From NCBI GenBank assembly GCA_013115145.1, contig JAAPAO010000088.1, positions 1 to 64,000 of the forward strand: 64,000 bases of DNA. Reading direction: 5' to 3'. This stretch comes from Perkinsus chesapeaki. Its lineage: Eukaryota > Perkinsozoa > Perkinsida > Perkinsidae. Both the position numbers and the translations under genes were made by a program. The notes below the pieces were generated by a model. That model saw only the letters and a program-made list of their open reading frames with translations. It had not been told where the DNA came from and did no database searches. How positions within the stretch are numbered: the first letter of the stretch is position 1; the number at the start of each line of letters is the position of its first letter. This document shows positions 1-9,648 of this stretch, piece by piece.

Positions 1-73
1 TAGTGGTGGTTTAGTATCGGCCACTTCAATATACCCTGGGAGGTGGTAGTGGTGGTTTAGTATCGGCCACTTC
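1..73. repeat. 26-nt direct repeat, two copies
   Basis: A 26-nt unit beginning TAGTGGTGGTTTAGTATCGG occurs at 1-26 and again at 48-73, separated by 21 nt. It lies upstream of the first zinc-finger gene. Nothing else is recognisable in the first 300 nt; the repeat may continue beyond the left edge. Confidence 0.8.
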
Positions 74-324
74 TCAACTCGATAAGGATGGCGAGCAATC
101 CGAGTGGTATTGTTAGTAACATTTTTGGCAATAACAGAGAGTCATCTAGCCAATGAGACATTGACCATGTCACATGGCTAAGTCATGTAAAGTTGTAAGT
201 AAATATATGAAACAATCCATATCCCGTTTTTCGATGCCATACGAGATCATCTGAGTCACGCTTGGTGCTCCTCGGGCTGATCGTCGGTAACCTCACCCTG
301 CACTTAGTTTGTTTTCTTTCCTTC

Positions 325-1578
325 ATGGATACGGCACGTTCTGAGACGGCTTTGCAATACGGCAACCAAAGTCGCTTCATCGGCCGCAACTCAGAGGGCT
401 TTTGGGAATGTAGTTTGTGTGGCGTAAGGCATGTTTCAATGTCGGATAATTGTGTGGATCTCCACAGGTAAGTGTCTGCTATGAGGGAATGTTGGAAGAT
501 CATCTGGCTGGGAAGCTGCATTTGAGGAACCTCCGGAACTCTCAGTGGGAGAAATCAGTGGTCGACGTACCTCTTGGCTCAGGTGGGACGTGTCTCGGCG
601 CGATCGTCGTTGCATTTTGTCACCCTCCCTCAGCCCCAGTCAGTACTGCTAGTAATGTGTCAACCCCCACGGTTGCTACAACGCATCCATCCATTACGCT
701 CCCCACGGCACAAATGTTGTCATGGCGAAACGATCCACAATATAGTGGTTATCGTGAACTTACAGAGCAGTGCTGTCGGCAATTCTATCCTGGTAAGGAG
801 AGGGATCAGTTACGAGGTTGGCAGACGTGAAAACAGCCTGCGTAATCTTGACTAGACGCCAGCCTCGAATGTATGGACGTAGTCGCCTGTATGTATTTAT
901 CAAGGAGTGTGAATGCTACAGAAATTCCGAGGAAATTCCGACATATTTTGTCACTACCGGTGCAAGCGCCATAGAACCGTTTTCCAAACGGGTGACCAAT
1001 GGTGACACCTGTATGGGAAAGTTAATCGCCGCAGTGTTGAAAGTTTAAACAGTGCGGCGATCAACTCGAAACCGTACACCTATTCTTACGGTGCCAGATG
1101 GTGAGACATTATGCACCTTTGGCGTCATCCCGGTGATCGGAGAACGCCCCTCTACCGTGTGGGGGGAATCACCAGCCATGGATGATGCGTGGGACAGCGT
1201 AAGAGCGGTTTCGACAGTCTTAGTTACCATGTCTTCATATAGGCGTGTAAGTTGTGCGACGCGCAGCTTGGTGATTGGTTTCAATGGGCTCAGCATATGC
1301 AAGGTCGAAAGCACAGGGAGAACGTGAAGGCGGCAAGATGGTCGTGTGCCCAATTCTGGCAGAGGCTCGTTGCCGGCAAAGTAGGGGAAGCTGCAAGTTG
1401 ATCGTCCTCATAGTTTCAGTTTCCATATTACTACGAACATCTTACCGGCACATGGTGTCTCGAGCCTCCCACGGATCCGTTTCCCGATAACGACGTCTAT
1501 ATCGATGCTCTAAAGCAGAACTCCAAGTCCCACGGAACGAGCAAATGTAACGCTCGAGTCTTCGGACTCCTTCTGTGA
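325..1578 (+). CDS. Two-zinc-finger protein, upstream copy (zf A)
   Basis: Multi-exon gene, paralogue of the one at 2813-4020. Exon 1 (325-423) encodes an N-terminus ending CSLCG; a 44-nt intron (424-467) follows, then VSVCYEG and a spaced H/H pair, giving a CxxC...H...H finger like those of the U1C/matrin class. A later exon encodes a WRNDPQYSGYREL block ending QFYPG. The penultimate coding exon has a second finger, CDAQLGDWFQWAQHMQGRKH. The last exon starts at the acceptor before FPYYYEHLTG and ends at TGA 1576-1578. Matrin-type fingers usually bind double-stranded or structured RNA in splicing factors, so an RNA-related role is inferred only. Middle exon borders are uncertain. Confidence 0.6.
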
Positions 1579-1866
1579 TCGATCCATGATATATCGACCT
1601 TTCGTTATTTGGCAGCGTGGAAATTGTTCTTCCAGGTTCGGAGGAGTCGACGGAGTCTCTGGGTCCTAGTCGTGCCGGTGCGTGGGAGTAACGTTTCCTT
1701 GTCGTTGAATTCAACTAACTTTTTACCAAAATCTGTACCGGGTGGTGGTGCACCAGTGGTTGGTGTGTGTGGCCTGTGATTTTCCTGCTTGAAGTCGTGT
1801 CGAGTTCTACACCGCAACCAGCTATTCCCATCTTCGATTTATCCTCTCAGGCAGAACTTTTCTCTT

Positions 1867-2679
1867 ATGGTGTATTCTTCCGATGTGAAGCCATTGCCTG
1901 GTAAGGATTCGCTTCAACTACGCTGGATTTTACCCGAGAGCTCGGTTGAACTTGAGTACGATTCTGATGGTGACCTCGTTCGCCGCCAACGGACGGTCGA
2001 CTACACTCTTCAATGCGGGTCTACTTGTACAGACTTGACCAGTGTTGGGGGTCAGCTGTGGAGTGGCGCTCTTTTCTTGGGCTGTTTCCTTGCCTCGATT
2101 CCCAGCATAATACGTGGGAAGACGGTACTGGAGCTGGCGAGTGGCGTTGGTGCACTCGGCGGCCTCTATCACGCTTTGAGCGCGAAGAAGGCAACTCTTA
2201 CTGACTGCTGTGATGCAGCGCTGTCTCTGTGTACAGCCAACAACTCGAAGTATTCAGAGATCACCGTCAAGCGGCTCGACTTCAAAGAGGCCAACACTTT
2301 CACAGAAACGTTTGGTGAAAAGGAAGAAGTTGATTTGATATTGGCATCGGATGTCTGGTATGACTTTGACATAAATGTCGCCCTAGGTGGTGCCCTCGAG
2401 GTTCTGATGGTGAGGTTTCCAAAAGCTAGAGTCATCCTGTGCTGTGAGGAAAGGCTTAATATCGTCCATCCAGCCGTTCCTCCGATAGATGTATTTGCAC
2501 AGCATTTCATGGATGAGTATACAACTGGTAAAGATGCTCGCTTCCGTATCCGGGAACTAGCGGCGCCAGCGGGCTCGTTGAAGAGATTAGCATTGGAGCA
2601 ACAGCATGCAAGAAGAGTCTTCGATCATTGCAAACTATATGAGCTATCTTTGTGTCGGAACGAATGCAAAGTTACGTGA
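1867..2679 (+). CDS. Class I SAM-dependent methyltransferase, METTL21-like family 16
   Basis: Single-exon ORF between the two zinc-finger paralogues. I chose the ATG at 1867 because the preceding codons do not resemble the family; an in-frame ATG at 1789 is possible. SAM-binding motif I is visible as VLELASGVGALGG, followed by an acidic strand end (LTDCCDAAL) and the post-I motif DLILASDVWYD, which resembles the D-[VI]-x-Y signature of METTL21/EEF2KMT-type lysine methyltransferases. The N-terminal GGQLWSGALFLGCFL also matches the [T/G]GxxxWxxxxxL pattern of that family. About 270 residues is normal for it. The protein substrate cannot be read from sequence. Confidence 0.8.
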   Translation: MVYSSDVKPLPGKDSLQLRWILPESSVELEYDSDGDLVRRQRTVDYTLQCGSTCTDLTSVGGQLWSGALFLGCFLASIPSIIRGKTVLELASGVGALGGLYHALSAKKATLTDCCDAALSLCTANNSKYSEITVKRLDFKEANTFTETFGEKEEVDLILASDVWYDFDINVALGGALEVLMVRFPKARVILCCEERLNIVHPAVPPIDVFAQHFMDEYTTGKDARFRIRELAAPAGSLKRLALEQQHARRVFDHCKLYELSLCRNECKVT

Positions 2680-2812
2680 GAAAGGATAAGTTTGCGTTTT
2701 CGTGTTGGGCAACCAGTGCCCTTCTGCAGTATGAGACACGAGGACTTTTGAGTGGAACTAAGTCGGTTAAGGACGACTCGCGCATCCTTTACTTTTGTTA
2801 GTATCATTTGTG

Positions 2813-4020
2813 ATGGATTCTCCAGGGGATGACCGCGGCTTCTTCGCCGGGCGAGACGAGGACGGCTCCTGGCGCTGCACTCTCTGTGATGTGAGACCCC
2901 TATGCTCAGTAGTCGGTGACTCGGTGTCCGTGTGTAGGTCTCGGTGTGCCACGAGGGGATATTTCTATCGCACATGCAGGGCGAAAAACATGCTAAACGG
3001 CTCAGAAGTCTTCAATGGGAAGAACAAGAAAGGCGAAAAGGTGTGTTGGCCGTCAGCCTATCTGTCATGGTCAGGAGGAGGAGGGTGCAGCTAGTCGAAA
3101 GCCCGCAGTTACCATAATTAATGGAATAATGCGCGGAAAGAGGCAAATGATATTTGCGATTGACCGTCTGAGTGTTCAACCTTCAGTTTTTTCTCGGGAG
3201 TTGTTGTGAATCGCGTCCTTCAGTCGCCACATCCACATCCTGTGCTCCGGAGACCGAAGTTGAGGCTTGCGAGCCTCTATGGCGAAAAGACGCGCAGTAT
3301 ACAGGGTTCAGAGACATGTCCGAGCAGTGCGCTCGGCAGTTCTTTCCAGGTCAGAAGGGGGTAACAGCAGTGCTTCATGATGAGTATCAGAAACTTCTTA
3401 TCAGCTGATCGATTGCTTTCAGATGGACGATCGATGGCCTTCTGTGGGATTATTGCCCCGTTTGAAGAGAGGCCACCAAATACGTGGGGAGAAGTGCCAG
3501 CTGTCGACGATGGCTGGGATGTTGTAAGATCGTTTATCACTCTTCACCGTGTTAATATCATCTACGGTTGCAATTCCAGACTTGCCGCTTATGCGACGCT
3601 CAGCTGGGTGATTGGTACCAATGGTCACTGCACATGCAAGCCAAGAAGCACCGAGCGAATGTCAAGTCCTGCAGGTGGTCCTATGCTACCTTCTGGCAGA
3701 AGTTAACCGCTGGAGGGGTAGGAGGTCAGAGGTCTCTTCAACCAACCCTTGAGCTATTCTCATGCAGTTCCCTTACTACTACGAGCATCTCACCGGTATG
3801 TGGACGTTGGAGCCCCCATCCGCTGTCTTCAATGGTGACGTATTCATCGAACCATTTGTCAGGAATGCCTTCTGCAACCCGGATTCTGACTTTGGTTAGT
3901 CTTCGGCAAAGTGCTAGCTCAGAAAATCTTTTTAGAGAGATCCCACGAGATGACTCCTCTCGAACCTGGAAGAGATGGCACGTGGAAATGACGGAGTTCT
4001 CCATTTGCACGCTTCGCTGA
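2813..4020 (+). CDS. Two-zinc-finger protein, downstream copy (zf B)
   Basis: Tandem paralogue of zf A. Exon 1 starts at ATG 2813 and ends CTLCD before a GTGAGA donor. After a 47-nt intron the frame resumes VSVCHEGIFLSHMQGEKH, completing the first C2H2 finger. A later exon repeats the WRKDAQYTGFRDM...QFFPG block. Another carries ...WGEVPAVDDGWD, and the next has the second finger CRLCDAQLGDWYQWSLHMQA followed by KKH. The last exons encode FPYYYEHLTGMW and end at TGA 4018-4020. The exon order is the same as in zf A, so the duplication copied the whole gene around the methyltransferase, or the methyltransferase was inserted between them. An RNA-binding role is inferred. Confidence 0.65.
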
Positions 4021-4346
4021 TGCACCTTGTTAACTCGACAACATTGGGAATTGATAGGAGAGTTTCGAAAGACCCCCTTGAGTGGTGTTGTATAGTCAAA
4101 CTGATAGCGCGATGAAGATGGCATGATGCTGATGGCCGGATGAAGAGTCTAAATGAACATGGGATCATCCCATTGGGATGTTCATATAGAGAACCCAATG
4201 CTTAATGGAAAGAAGAACAAGTCTTGAGCAAGTTTAACTGAATGATACTATGACTACACCGGTTGACTCGGTGTATCCACTATTGTACCGTACAATGGTT
4301 GGGTGTTATTCCTGTTCAAGTTGGATATGAAGATTCAGTATGATGG

Positions 4347-5027
4347 TTAAGTGGTATAACACATTAACTCAAAAAACACCATCAAGAGACAGATAATGTT
4401 TGAAATTGAGACAACAAAATTGCGGCTGGTATGACCGTGAATCGTGAAACTAGCTACCACACCAACTGAGAGAATGAAGGATTGACCACGTGGTAGGTGA
4501 CGAAGGCATGAGTAGGCCGCCTCGGAGATATGGACAAGAGGCACCCTTGAGGCCAAAGAGAACTCCGCATTACCCACGAAAGGCTCGGTACTCTGTTGTA
4601 AGTGAACGAGCATCGGACCGTTACCTATGGTTATATGAACTTGAGAAACCTCAACTCCCAACCACCAAGGGTTATTATCAACAGCGAGCGTCAGCGATAT
4701 GTTGGCATACTTGCTCGATCCTGACGGCAGGTGCAGAAAATCATCTGGAGGATCATCTAGCCATATTGGGGGAAGGCCGAGATCGAGGCTTCTCAATTCA
4801 ACCTTCCACCTACTAACAGATAGTTTTACGATACAAGGCATCATTATTATGAGCAATATATTGAGCACTATGTATATGCTCATGCCATAGAGAGTGATCG
4901 AGAAAAGCCAGGGAAGGGATTTGTATGAGACATCTGCCGTCACTCGGTTAGTCTCGTCCAGCACAGAAAAGCGCATCCTACGAGGCAGACGAGGAACTTG
5001 TCCAATGTCCATCGGCGGCATAGTCAT
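4347..5027 (-). CDS. Single-pass membrane protein, LEA2/NDR1-like ectodomain, paralogue 1
   Basis: First of four minus-strand paralogues. The ATG at 5027 is preferred because it aligns with paralogue 3 (GQV.RLP...RFS.LD); the frame stays open upstream to about 5207. A hydrophobic segment LFSITLYGMSIYIVLNILLI is followed by a beta-rich region with YANISLTLAVDNNPWWLGV. The NPWW tract after an alternating hydrophobic strand resembles the NPN-type motif of LEA2/NDR1-like domains. I infer a type II topology with a lumenal or outer ectodomain. The C-terminus departs from paralogue 3 after SRNFVV and reads instead into sequence homologous to the 3' flank of paralogue 3, so it is shorter or mosaic. 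Function unknown. Confidence 0.6.
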   Translation of the reverse strand: MTMPPMDIGQVPRLPRRMRFSVLDETNRVTADVSYKSLPWLFSITLYGMSIYIVLNILLIIMMPCIVKLSVSRWKVELRSLDLGLPPIWLDDPPDDFLHLPSGSSKYANISLTLAVDNNPWWLGVEVSQVHITIGNGPMLVHLQQSTEPFVGNAEFSLASRVPLVHISEAAYSCLRHLPRGQSFILSVGVVASFTIHGHTSRNFVVSISNIICLLMVFFELMCYTT

Positions 5028-5207
5028 TCTGAAAAAGAATACCTCCGCACAAGGCTGGACATGATATATGCGGAGACGTGAAACCTTCGCGGGGGAATCC
5101 CACGCGCGTTGTGACGCGCACGTGTTCCTCTTGGCGGATGGATGGTTGCGCGGTATTGTTCGTTTGGTGTCAGCATAATGAACTGAGTTCATTTGGCACC
5201 CATACAA

Positions 5208-6710
5208 TAAATCATGGATAATACATCGGCATTGAAGACGTTGGGATTATTTGCGTAGTTAACTGTCTCATCTTATGGTAGTTTGAGGAGGGATTTTATG
5301 CACAGCGTTCACTTCAGGAACAGCCCCAATAGCATCTAACTTAGATGATCTAAGTAGCATCTAAGTGCATATAATATAGGCAAAAGTGCGAGCATATCTC
5401 AATTGTAAAGTCTGGAATCCAAAAGCCCGCCGATTACACGAATCCTTTCTCTGATTATGATAAACTTGACGTTGGTACACAGTTGTTCGACCACACGAAT
5501 TCTATAGCTTTCCAGTCCTCTTCGTGAGCCTCCGTCATGAGCAGCCTACTTTAGGGATTCCCGTGGCCCACACCCATTGTGCACCCCAGTACCGGTGCTC
5601 AATGAGCTGCTCGGCTCGGCTGGCTCGCGATACATTTCCCAGACAAAGGTTGCATGCGCCCAGGCGGCGACCATGCACATTTCCCCTTTTTCATGCGTAA
5701 TAGTCACAAGTGGGGTATCAGCTGGATTCAGCCCACTCGATGAACCGCGTGGGCCTCTTACCCTTAGCATCATTGGAGGTAACTTGTCGGGTTACATCTT
5801 GCTTGTCCGCTTTTTAACACAATATTCCAGAGATCCCCGAATGATAGTCGATTGGGAAGGTGCTCGGAACTGATCTGAGCTATAATAGATATCAGCACTC
5901 CGTTAGCTAGCACGGTCAATCCTCCAAGTTAATCCCGTGTTTTCCAAGAGGATGAGAACCTTGGCTACAGGTTGACCCTTCGCTGAGGGTGTGAAAATCG
6001 GCTGTGAACTACATCATAATCACCACGGAAATTCTCACCGACAATCTGGTTCTTCCGGGTTGGCAGAACTACCCAGCGCCTAGCGTACGCCGTACGCCCC
6101 AGCGCCCTTGGTGATAAATTCTTCACGACCTATCGAAAGTGGTACTATGATCCGCCTTTCCGTGCGGATTTTGAATCCAATGCCGCGACTCGGCAAAGTT
6201 AGGGGGAATTCGAAAAAGTCTCGTGCTATGTTCCCACTTCGCGCCCAGGGGATATATACCGATGTAGGTATATATGCTTATATAGTCTCCAGTGCGGTGA
6301 CAACACAAACCACGCCAATGCTAGAAAAGGGAACAAACCCGGAAGAGTCTTTTCGGCGAACTCAATGCGTGAAGGCCTACATGAAGCGGCTCCACTGAAG
6401 TCATCAGAGGAATACTTAATAATTGCTGATCGCCCAAGCTATTTCCAAATGGCTTCCTCTGGGGTATTAGTGCGCTAAGCGATTCGGTGTGGAATAGTTA
6501 ACAGGAAGTATTACATTCTTTAGCAAGACCAGCGGGGCAGCAGAACCGCACAATCTGGAAAGCTTGATAATAACAAAGAGCTCGGATAACAAACTCCATG
6601 GAGGCCAGAAGAATCTTAGGGGAAAGATCGTAAATTAACAAAGAAATTTGCAACAAAGCGTTCTGCCTCCAGGCTTGGCAAGTTGGTTAGTAGGCTAGCT
6701 CGGTAACTAC
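5208..6710. other. Gene-poor spacer between membrane paralogues
   Basis: About 1.5 kb with only short overlapping ORFs and no recognisable family or coding periodicity. A short imperfect repeat of 'ATCTAAGT' type occurs near 5335-5365. I see no supported gene. Confidence 0.5.
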
Positions 6711-7547
6711 TCAAAGAGCGGGAAGTGGAAGCGCGGTCTCAAACAAGGGAAACTTGTTTACCGCTGCTATTTTGCCAAGGGCTTGTGGTACATGCTGCTT
6801 CATATGACGCAAACACCCTTTTCCGAATGTTTTGCCCAGGTTGGGAGCAATCACGTCACGCCCCTGTGAACGGTCACGTACCGATGTCAATAGTCTGTAA
6901 CGTCCACTATTATAGCCGAGGACATAGACATGGGCACCGAGCTGCAAGTTCAGAACGACACTGTGACTGAAGCTCCTTGCATAGGCTAGACACACACATG
7001 CAGCTTCGTTCAAACCGGCCCATGGAACAGACCAATGAAACTGATATGTCCCATTGTTGTACAGTGGCATGCTGTGTGGATACATGAAGAATTTTCCCAG
7101 TCGCCCAATACTTATTTCAGTCGTGAATACATTTACCATCAGCCACCAAGGGTTGTTGGCAATTGCCAATGAAAAGGAGATATTGGCATAGCGATCTGTT
7201 CCTGGTGGAAGATGCCGGAAATCGATTAGTGGGTTATTTTTCCATATCGGAGGGAAACTTATATCAAAGTTGATAACTTCGACTTCCCACCTCGAAGCAC
7301 AAGCTTCTATTATGTGTGGCATAGAACATATTAGCAAGATACTTAATAGAATGTATATTCCAATAATAACCATGATAATAGACATACAAAGGCGGAAGGC
7401 ATTAGGTTTCTCACAGGGTTGCGGTCGAGGTTCTCGATAAGGGAACGAACGCTTCGACAAGTTACCGTACCGTTGAGTTCTTAAAGTATGACCTAGGTAA
7501 AAGTGATTGGCAGAACTCCAGGAACAGCACTTGGTTGATGTTGGCAT
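6711..7547 (-). CDS. Single-pass membrane protein, LEA2/NDR1-like ectodomain, paralogue 2
   Basis: Starts at a true ATG (7545-7547). One transmembrane segment (LCMSIIMVIIGIYILLSILL) precedes the family block PPIWKNNPLIDFRHLPPGTD, then RYANISFSLAIANNPWWLMV and AGLNEAACVCLAYARSF. It is the most diverged member. The basic, tyrosine/proline-rich N-terminal 50 residues are unlike paralogue 3. The C-terminal 60 residues (from about RDRSQGRDV) are also unlike its relatives. The 5' flank at 7615-7920 is nonetheless strongly similar to that of paralogue 3. Function unknown; an ectodomain outside the cytosol is inferred. Confidence 0.6.
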   Translation of the reverse strand: MPTSTKCCSWSSANHFYLGHTLRTQRYGNLSKRSFPYREPRPQPCEKPNAFRLCMSIIMVIIGIYILLSILLICSMPHIIEACASRWEVEVINFDISFPPIWKNNPLIDFRHLPPGTDRYANISFSLAIANNPWWLMVNVFTTEISIGRLGKFFMYPHSMPLYNNGTYQFHWSVPWAGLNEAACVCLAYARSFSHSVVLNLQLGAHVYVLGYNSGRYRLLTSVRDRSQGRDVIAPNLGKTFGKGCLRHMKQHVPQALGKIAAVNKFPLFETALPLPAL

Positions 7548-7614
7548 GCAGGAGACCCAACTAAATTGTTTCGATTCAGCCCTGAGAACTCCTATGTGGA
7601 CAAATCAACGACAG

Positions 7615-7920
7615 TCCAGGCGGTTTGTTCAGGTCACGTCGCGTTCCGTGACCGCCGTTTTGTCTACCTGGTTGAAACCCTATGGCGCTGCTAGGTTCGA
7701 CTCCGCGGGGTGAGAGGCGATGAATACGAGCCTCAGATAACCTCTAATGCGACTTCGGTTATTCTAGCTTGACGGAAGATCATAATATTGCTACTTCCCA
7801 TTGTAGTCTCTGAGTTTTCAATTCTTCACAGTATGTGGTGGCTGCATTTTGGTCTGCGGAATCGTGCACGTAGTGCACCATGCCGTGTACAGTGTTCAAT
7901 CGCTATTACTTTATAATATT
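7615..7920 (-). promoter_or_regulatory. Duplicated 5' flank of membrane paralogue 2
   Basis: About 300 nt upstream of paralogue 2, homologous to 9247-9564 upstream of paralogue 3. Both contain the tract GGGGTGAGAGGCGATGAATA and the tract CTTCCCATTGTAGTCTCTGA. It starts about 70 nt from the ATG in one case and 80 nt in the other. This fits a shared promoter or 5' UTR, but promoter function is inference. Confidence 0.55.
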
Positions 7921-8063
7921 ACTAATTCTCATGCAAGTGAGAATCTAACTGAGATATGAAGATTCAGTATGATGGGTAAGTGGTATAACACATGAACTCA
8001 AAAAACACAATTATGAGATAGACAATGTTTGGAATTGAGGAATGATAGAATGACATAGTGAAT

Positions 8064-8310
8064 GGTCAAGCACTAGCAATCGACAACCAGCTTCCCCGTA
8101 GCGAAGGTCGCTCACGGTCAAGCACTAGCAATCGACAACCAGCTTCCCCGTAGCGAAGGTCGCTCACGGTCAAGCACTAGCAATCGACAACCAGCTTTCC
8201 CGTAGCGAAGGTCGCTCACGGTCAAGCACTAGCAATCGACATCCAGCTTTCCCGTAGCGAAGGTCGCTCACGGTCAAGCTCTAGCCGACGCAGCTTTCCC
8301 GTACGAATGT
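8064..8310. repeat. 52-bp tandem repeat, about 4.7 copies
   Basis: Unit begins GGTCAAGCACTAGCAATCGA and ends GAAGGTCGCTCAC. Full copies start at 8064, 8116, 8168 and 8220, with a degraded partial copy from 8272. Copies differ at only a few bases (CCCC/TCCC, AACC/ATCC). It lies just 3' of membrane paralogue 3 and is absent from the matching place next to paralogue 1. Confidence 0.9.
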
Positions 8311-8314
8311 TACT

Positions 8315-8347
8315 GTCTACCTACGTATAACTTATACGTAGGTAGAC
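8315..8347 (-). terminator. Perfect 16-bp inverted repeat over the stop codon of paralogue 3
   Basis: 8315-8330 (GTCTACCTACGTATAA) is the exact reverse complement of 8332-8347, with a single-base centre at 8331. The stop codon of paralogue 3 is at 8332-8334, so the last coding codons form one arm of the potential hairpin. It may be a 3'-end processing or stability element, or a recombination scar; no function can be assigned. Confidence 0.7.
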
Positions 8348-9168
8348 TTATACGGTATAAGGAGTCCGATAGGCTTCGGTCCCGCCTCCTTTATAGTTAT
8401 CTTTTGGAGACCACCGTCTGATGCTTCCACATCGAATTTGGCACTGATCTCTATGCAAAACCGAAGAAACCCTTCAATCTTAGAGTTCCCGCGCACACCA
8501 CCTTCCTTGGTACCATGGTAAAGAGTGTTTACCCAGACAACGAAATTGCGGCTGGTATGACCGTAGATTGTGAAACTAGCTTCCATGCCAACTGACAGAA
8601 TGAACGACTGATCATGCGGTAGGTGTCGAAGGCATGAGTAGGCCGCCTCGGAGATATGGACAAGAGGCACCCTTGAGGCCAAAGAGAACTCCGCATTACC
8701 CACGAAAGGCTCGCTATTCTGATGTAAGTAAACCAGCATCGGACCATTACCGATCATTATTTGAGCTTCGGAGACTTCAACTTTCAACCACGAAGGGTTA
8801 TTATCAACAGCAAGCGTCAGCGATATGTTGGCATACTTGCTCGATCCTGACGGCAGGTGCAGAAAATCACCTGGAGGATCATCTAGCCATATTGGGGGAG
8901 GGCCGAGATCGAGGCTTCTCAATTCAACCTTCCACCTACTAACAGATAGTTTTACGATACAAGGCATCATTATTATGAGCAATATATTGAACACTATGTA
9001 TATGCTCATGCCATAGAGAGTGATCGAGAAAAGCCAGGGGATGCATTTGAGAGATAGCTGTTTGGTCTTGTCGAGCGCAGAAAAGCGCACCCACCAGGGG
9101 AGACGAGAAACCTGTCCATAGTAGAGATTCGCAGAGCTATAGATATTGTACTCTGCTTTTATTGGCAT
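8332..9168 (-). CDS. Single-pass membrane protein, LEA2/NDR1-like ectodomain, paralogue 3
   Basis: 278 codons from ATG 9166-9168. The transmembrane segment (LFSITLYGMSIYIVFNILLI) is followed by the family blocks PPIWLDDPPGDFLHLPSGSS, YANISLTLAVDNNPSWL and HISEAAYSCLRHLPHDQSF. From the membrane segment to SRNFVV it is nearly identical to paralogue 1. Here NNPWW reads NNPSW, a change in the family's most constant motif. The C-terminal 55 residues (from WVNTLYHGTK) have no counterpart in paralogue 1, and the stop sits inside a perfect inverted repeat. Function unknown. Confidence 0.6.
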   Translation of the reverse strand: MPIKAEYNIYSSANLYYGQVSRLPWWVRFSALDKTKQLSLKCIPWLFSITLYGMSIYIVFNILLIIMMPCIVKLSVSRWKVELRSLDLGPPPIWLDDPPGDFLHLPSGSSKYANISLTLAVDNNPSWLKVEVSEAQIMIGNGPMLVYLHQNSEPFVGNAEFSLASRVPLVHISEAAYSCLRHLPHDQSFILSVGMEASFTIYGHTSRNFVVWVNTLYHGTKEGGVRGNSKIEGFLRFCIEISAKFDVEASDGGLQKITIKEAGPKPIGLLIPYKSTYV

Positions 9169-9246
9169 GTATAAAAATCTACTGATTTACAATAACTGAA
9201 TCATGAGTAAATAAACGAAACGTGTCATAGCAGACCTCTCCGAATT

Positions 9247-9564
9247 CAGGCTGTTAGTTCAAGTCACGTCACGCTCCATGACCGCCGGTTATGTCTATTT
9301 GGTTGTCACCCTGTGGCGCTACTAGTTCGGAGCCCGAACTTCAGACTGCGCGGGGTGAGAGGCGATGAATACGAGCCTCAGATAACCTCTACTCCGACTC
9401 CGGTTATCCTAGCTTGACGGAAGATCATTATATTGCTACTTCCCATTGTAGTCTCTGAGTTTCCAATTCTCCACAGTATGTGGTGGCTGCAATTTGGTCT
9501 GCGGGATTGTGCACGTACTGCAGCCTGCCGTGTACAGTATTCAATCGCCATTACTTTATAATAT
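9247..9564 (-). promoter_or_regulatory. Duplicated 5' flank of membrane paralogue 3
   Basis: Homologue of 7615-7920; see that entry. Similarity extends from about 80 nt upstream of the ATG to an AT-rich TTACTTTATAATAT tract. Confidence 0.55.
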
Positions 9565-9648
9565 CATAAATGTTACTCGGGTCTCGTTCTATTTACTATT
9601 GAACACAGCAATGCTATCCATGGGAGAATTAAGATGCAATAAGTGTGC

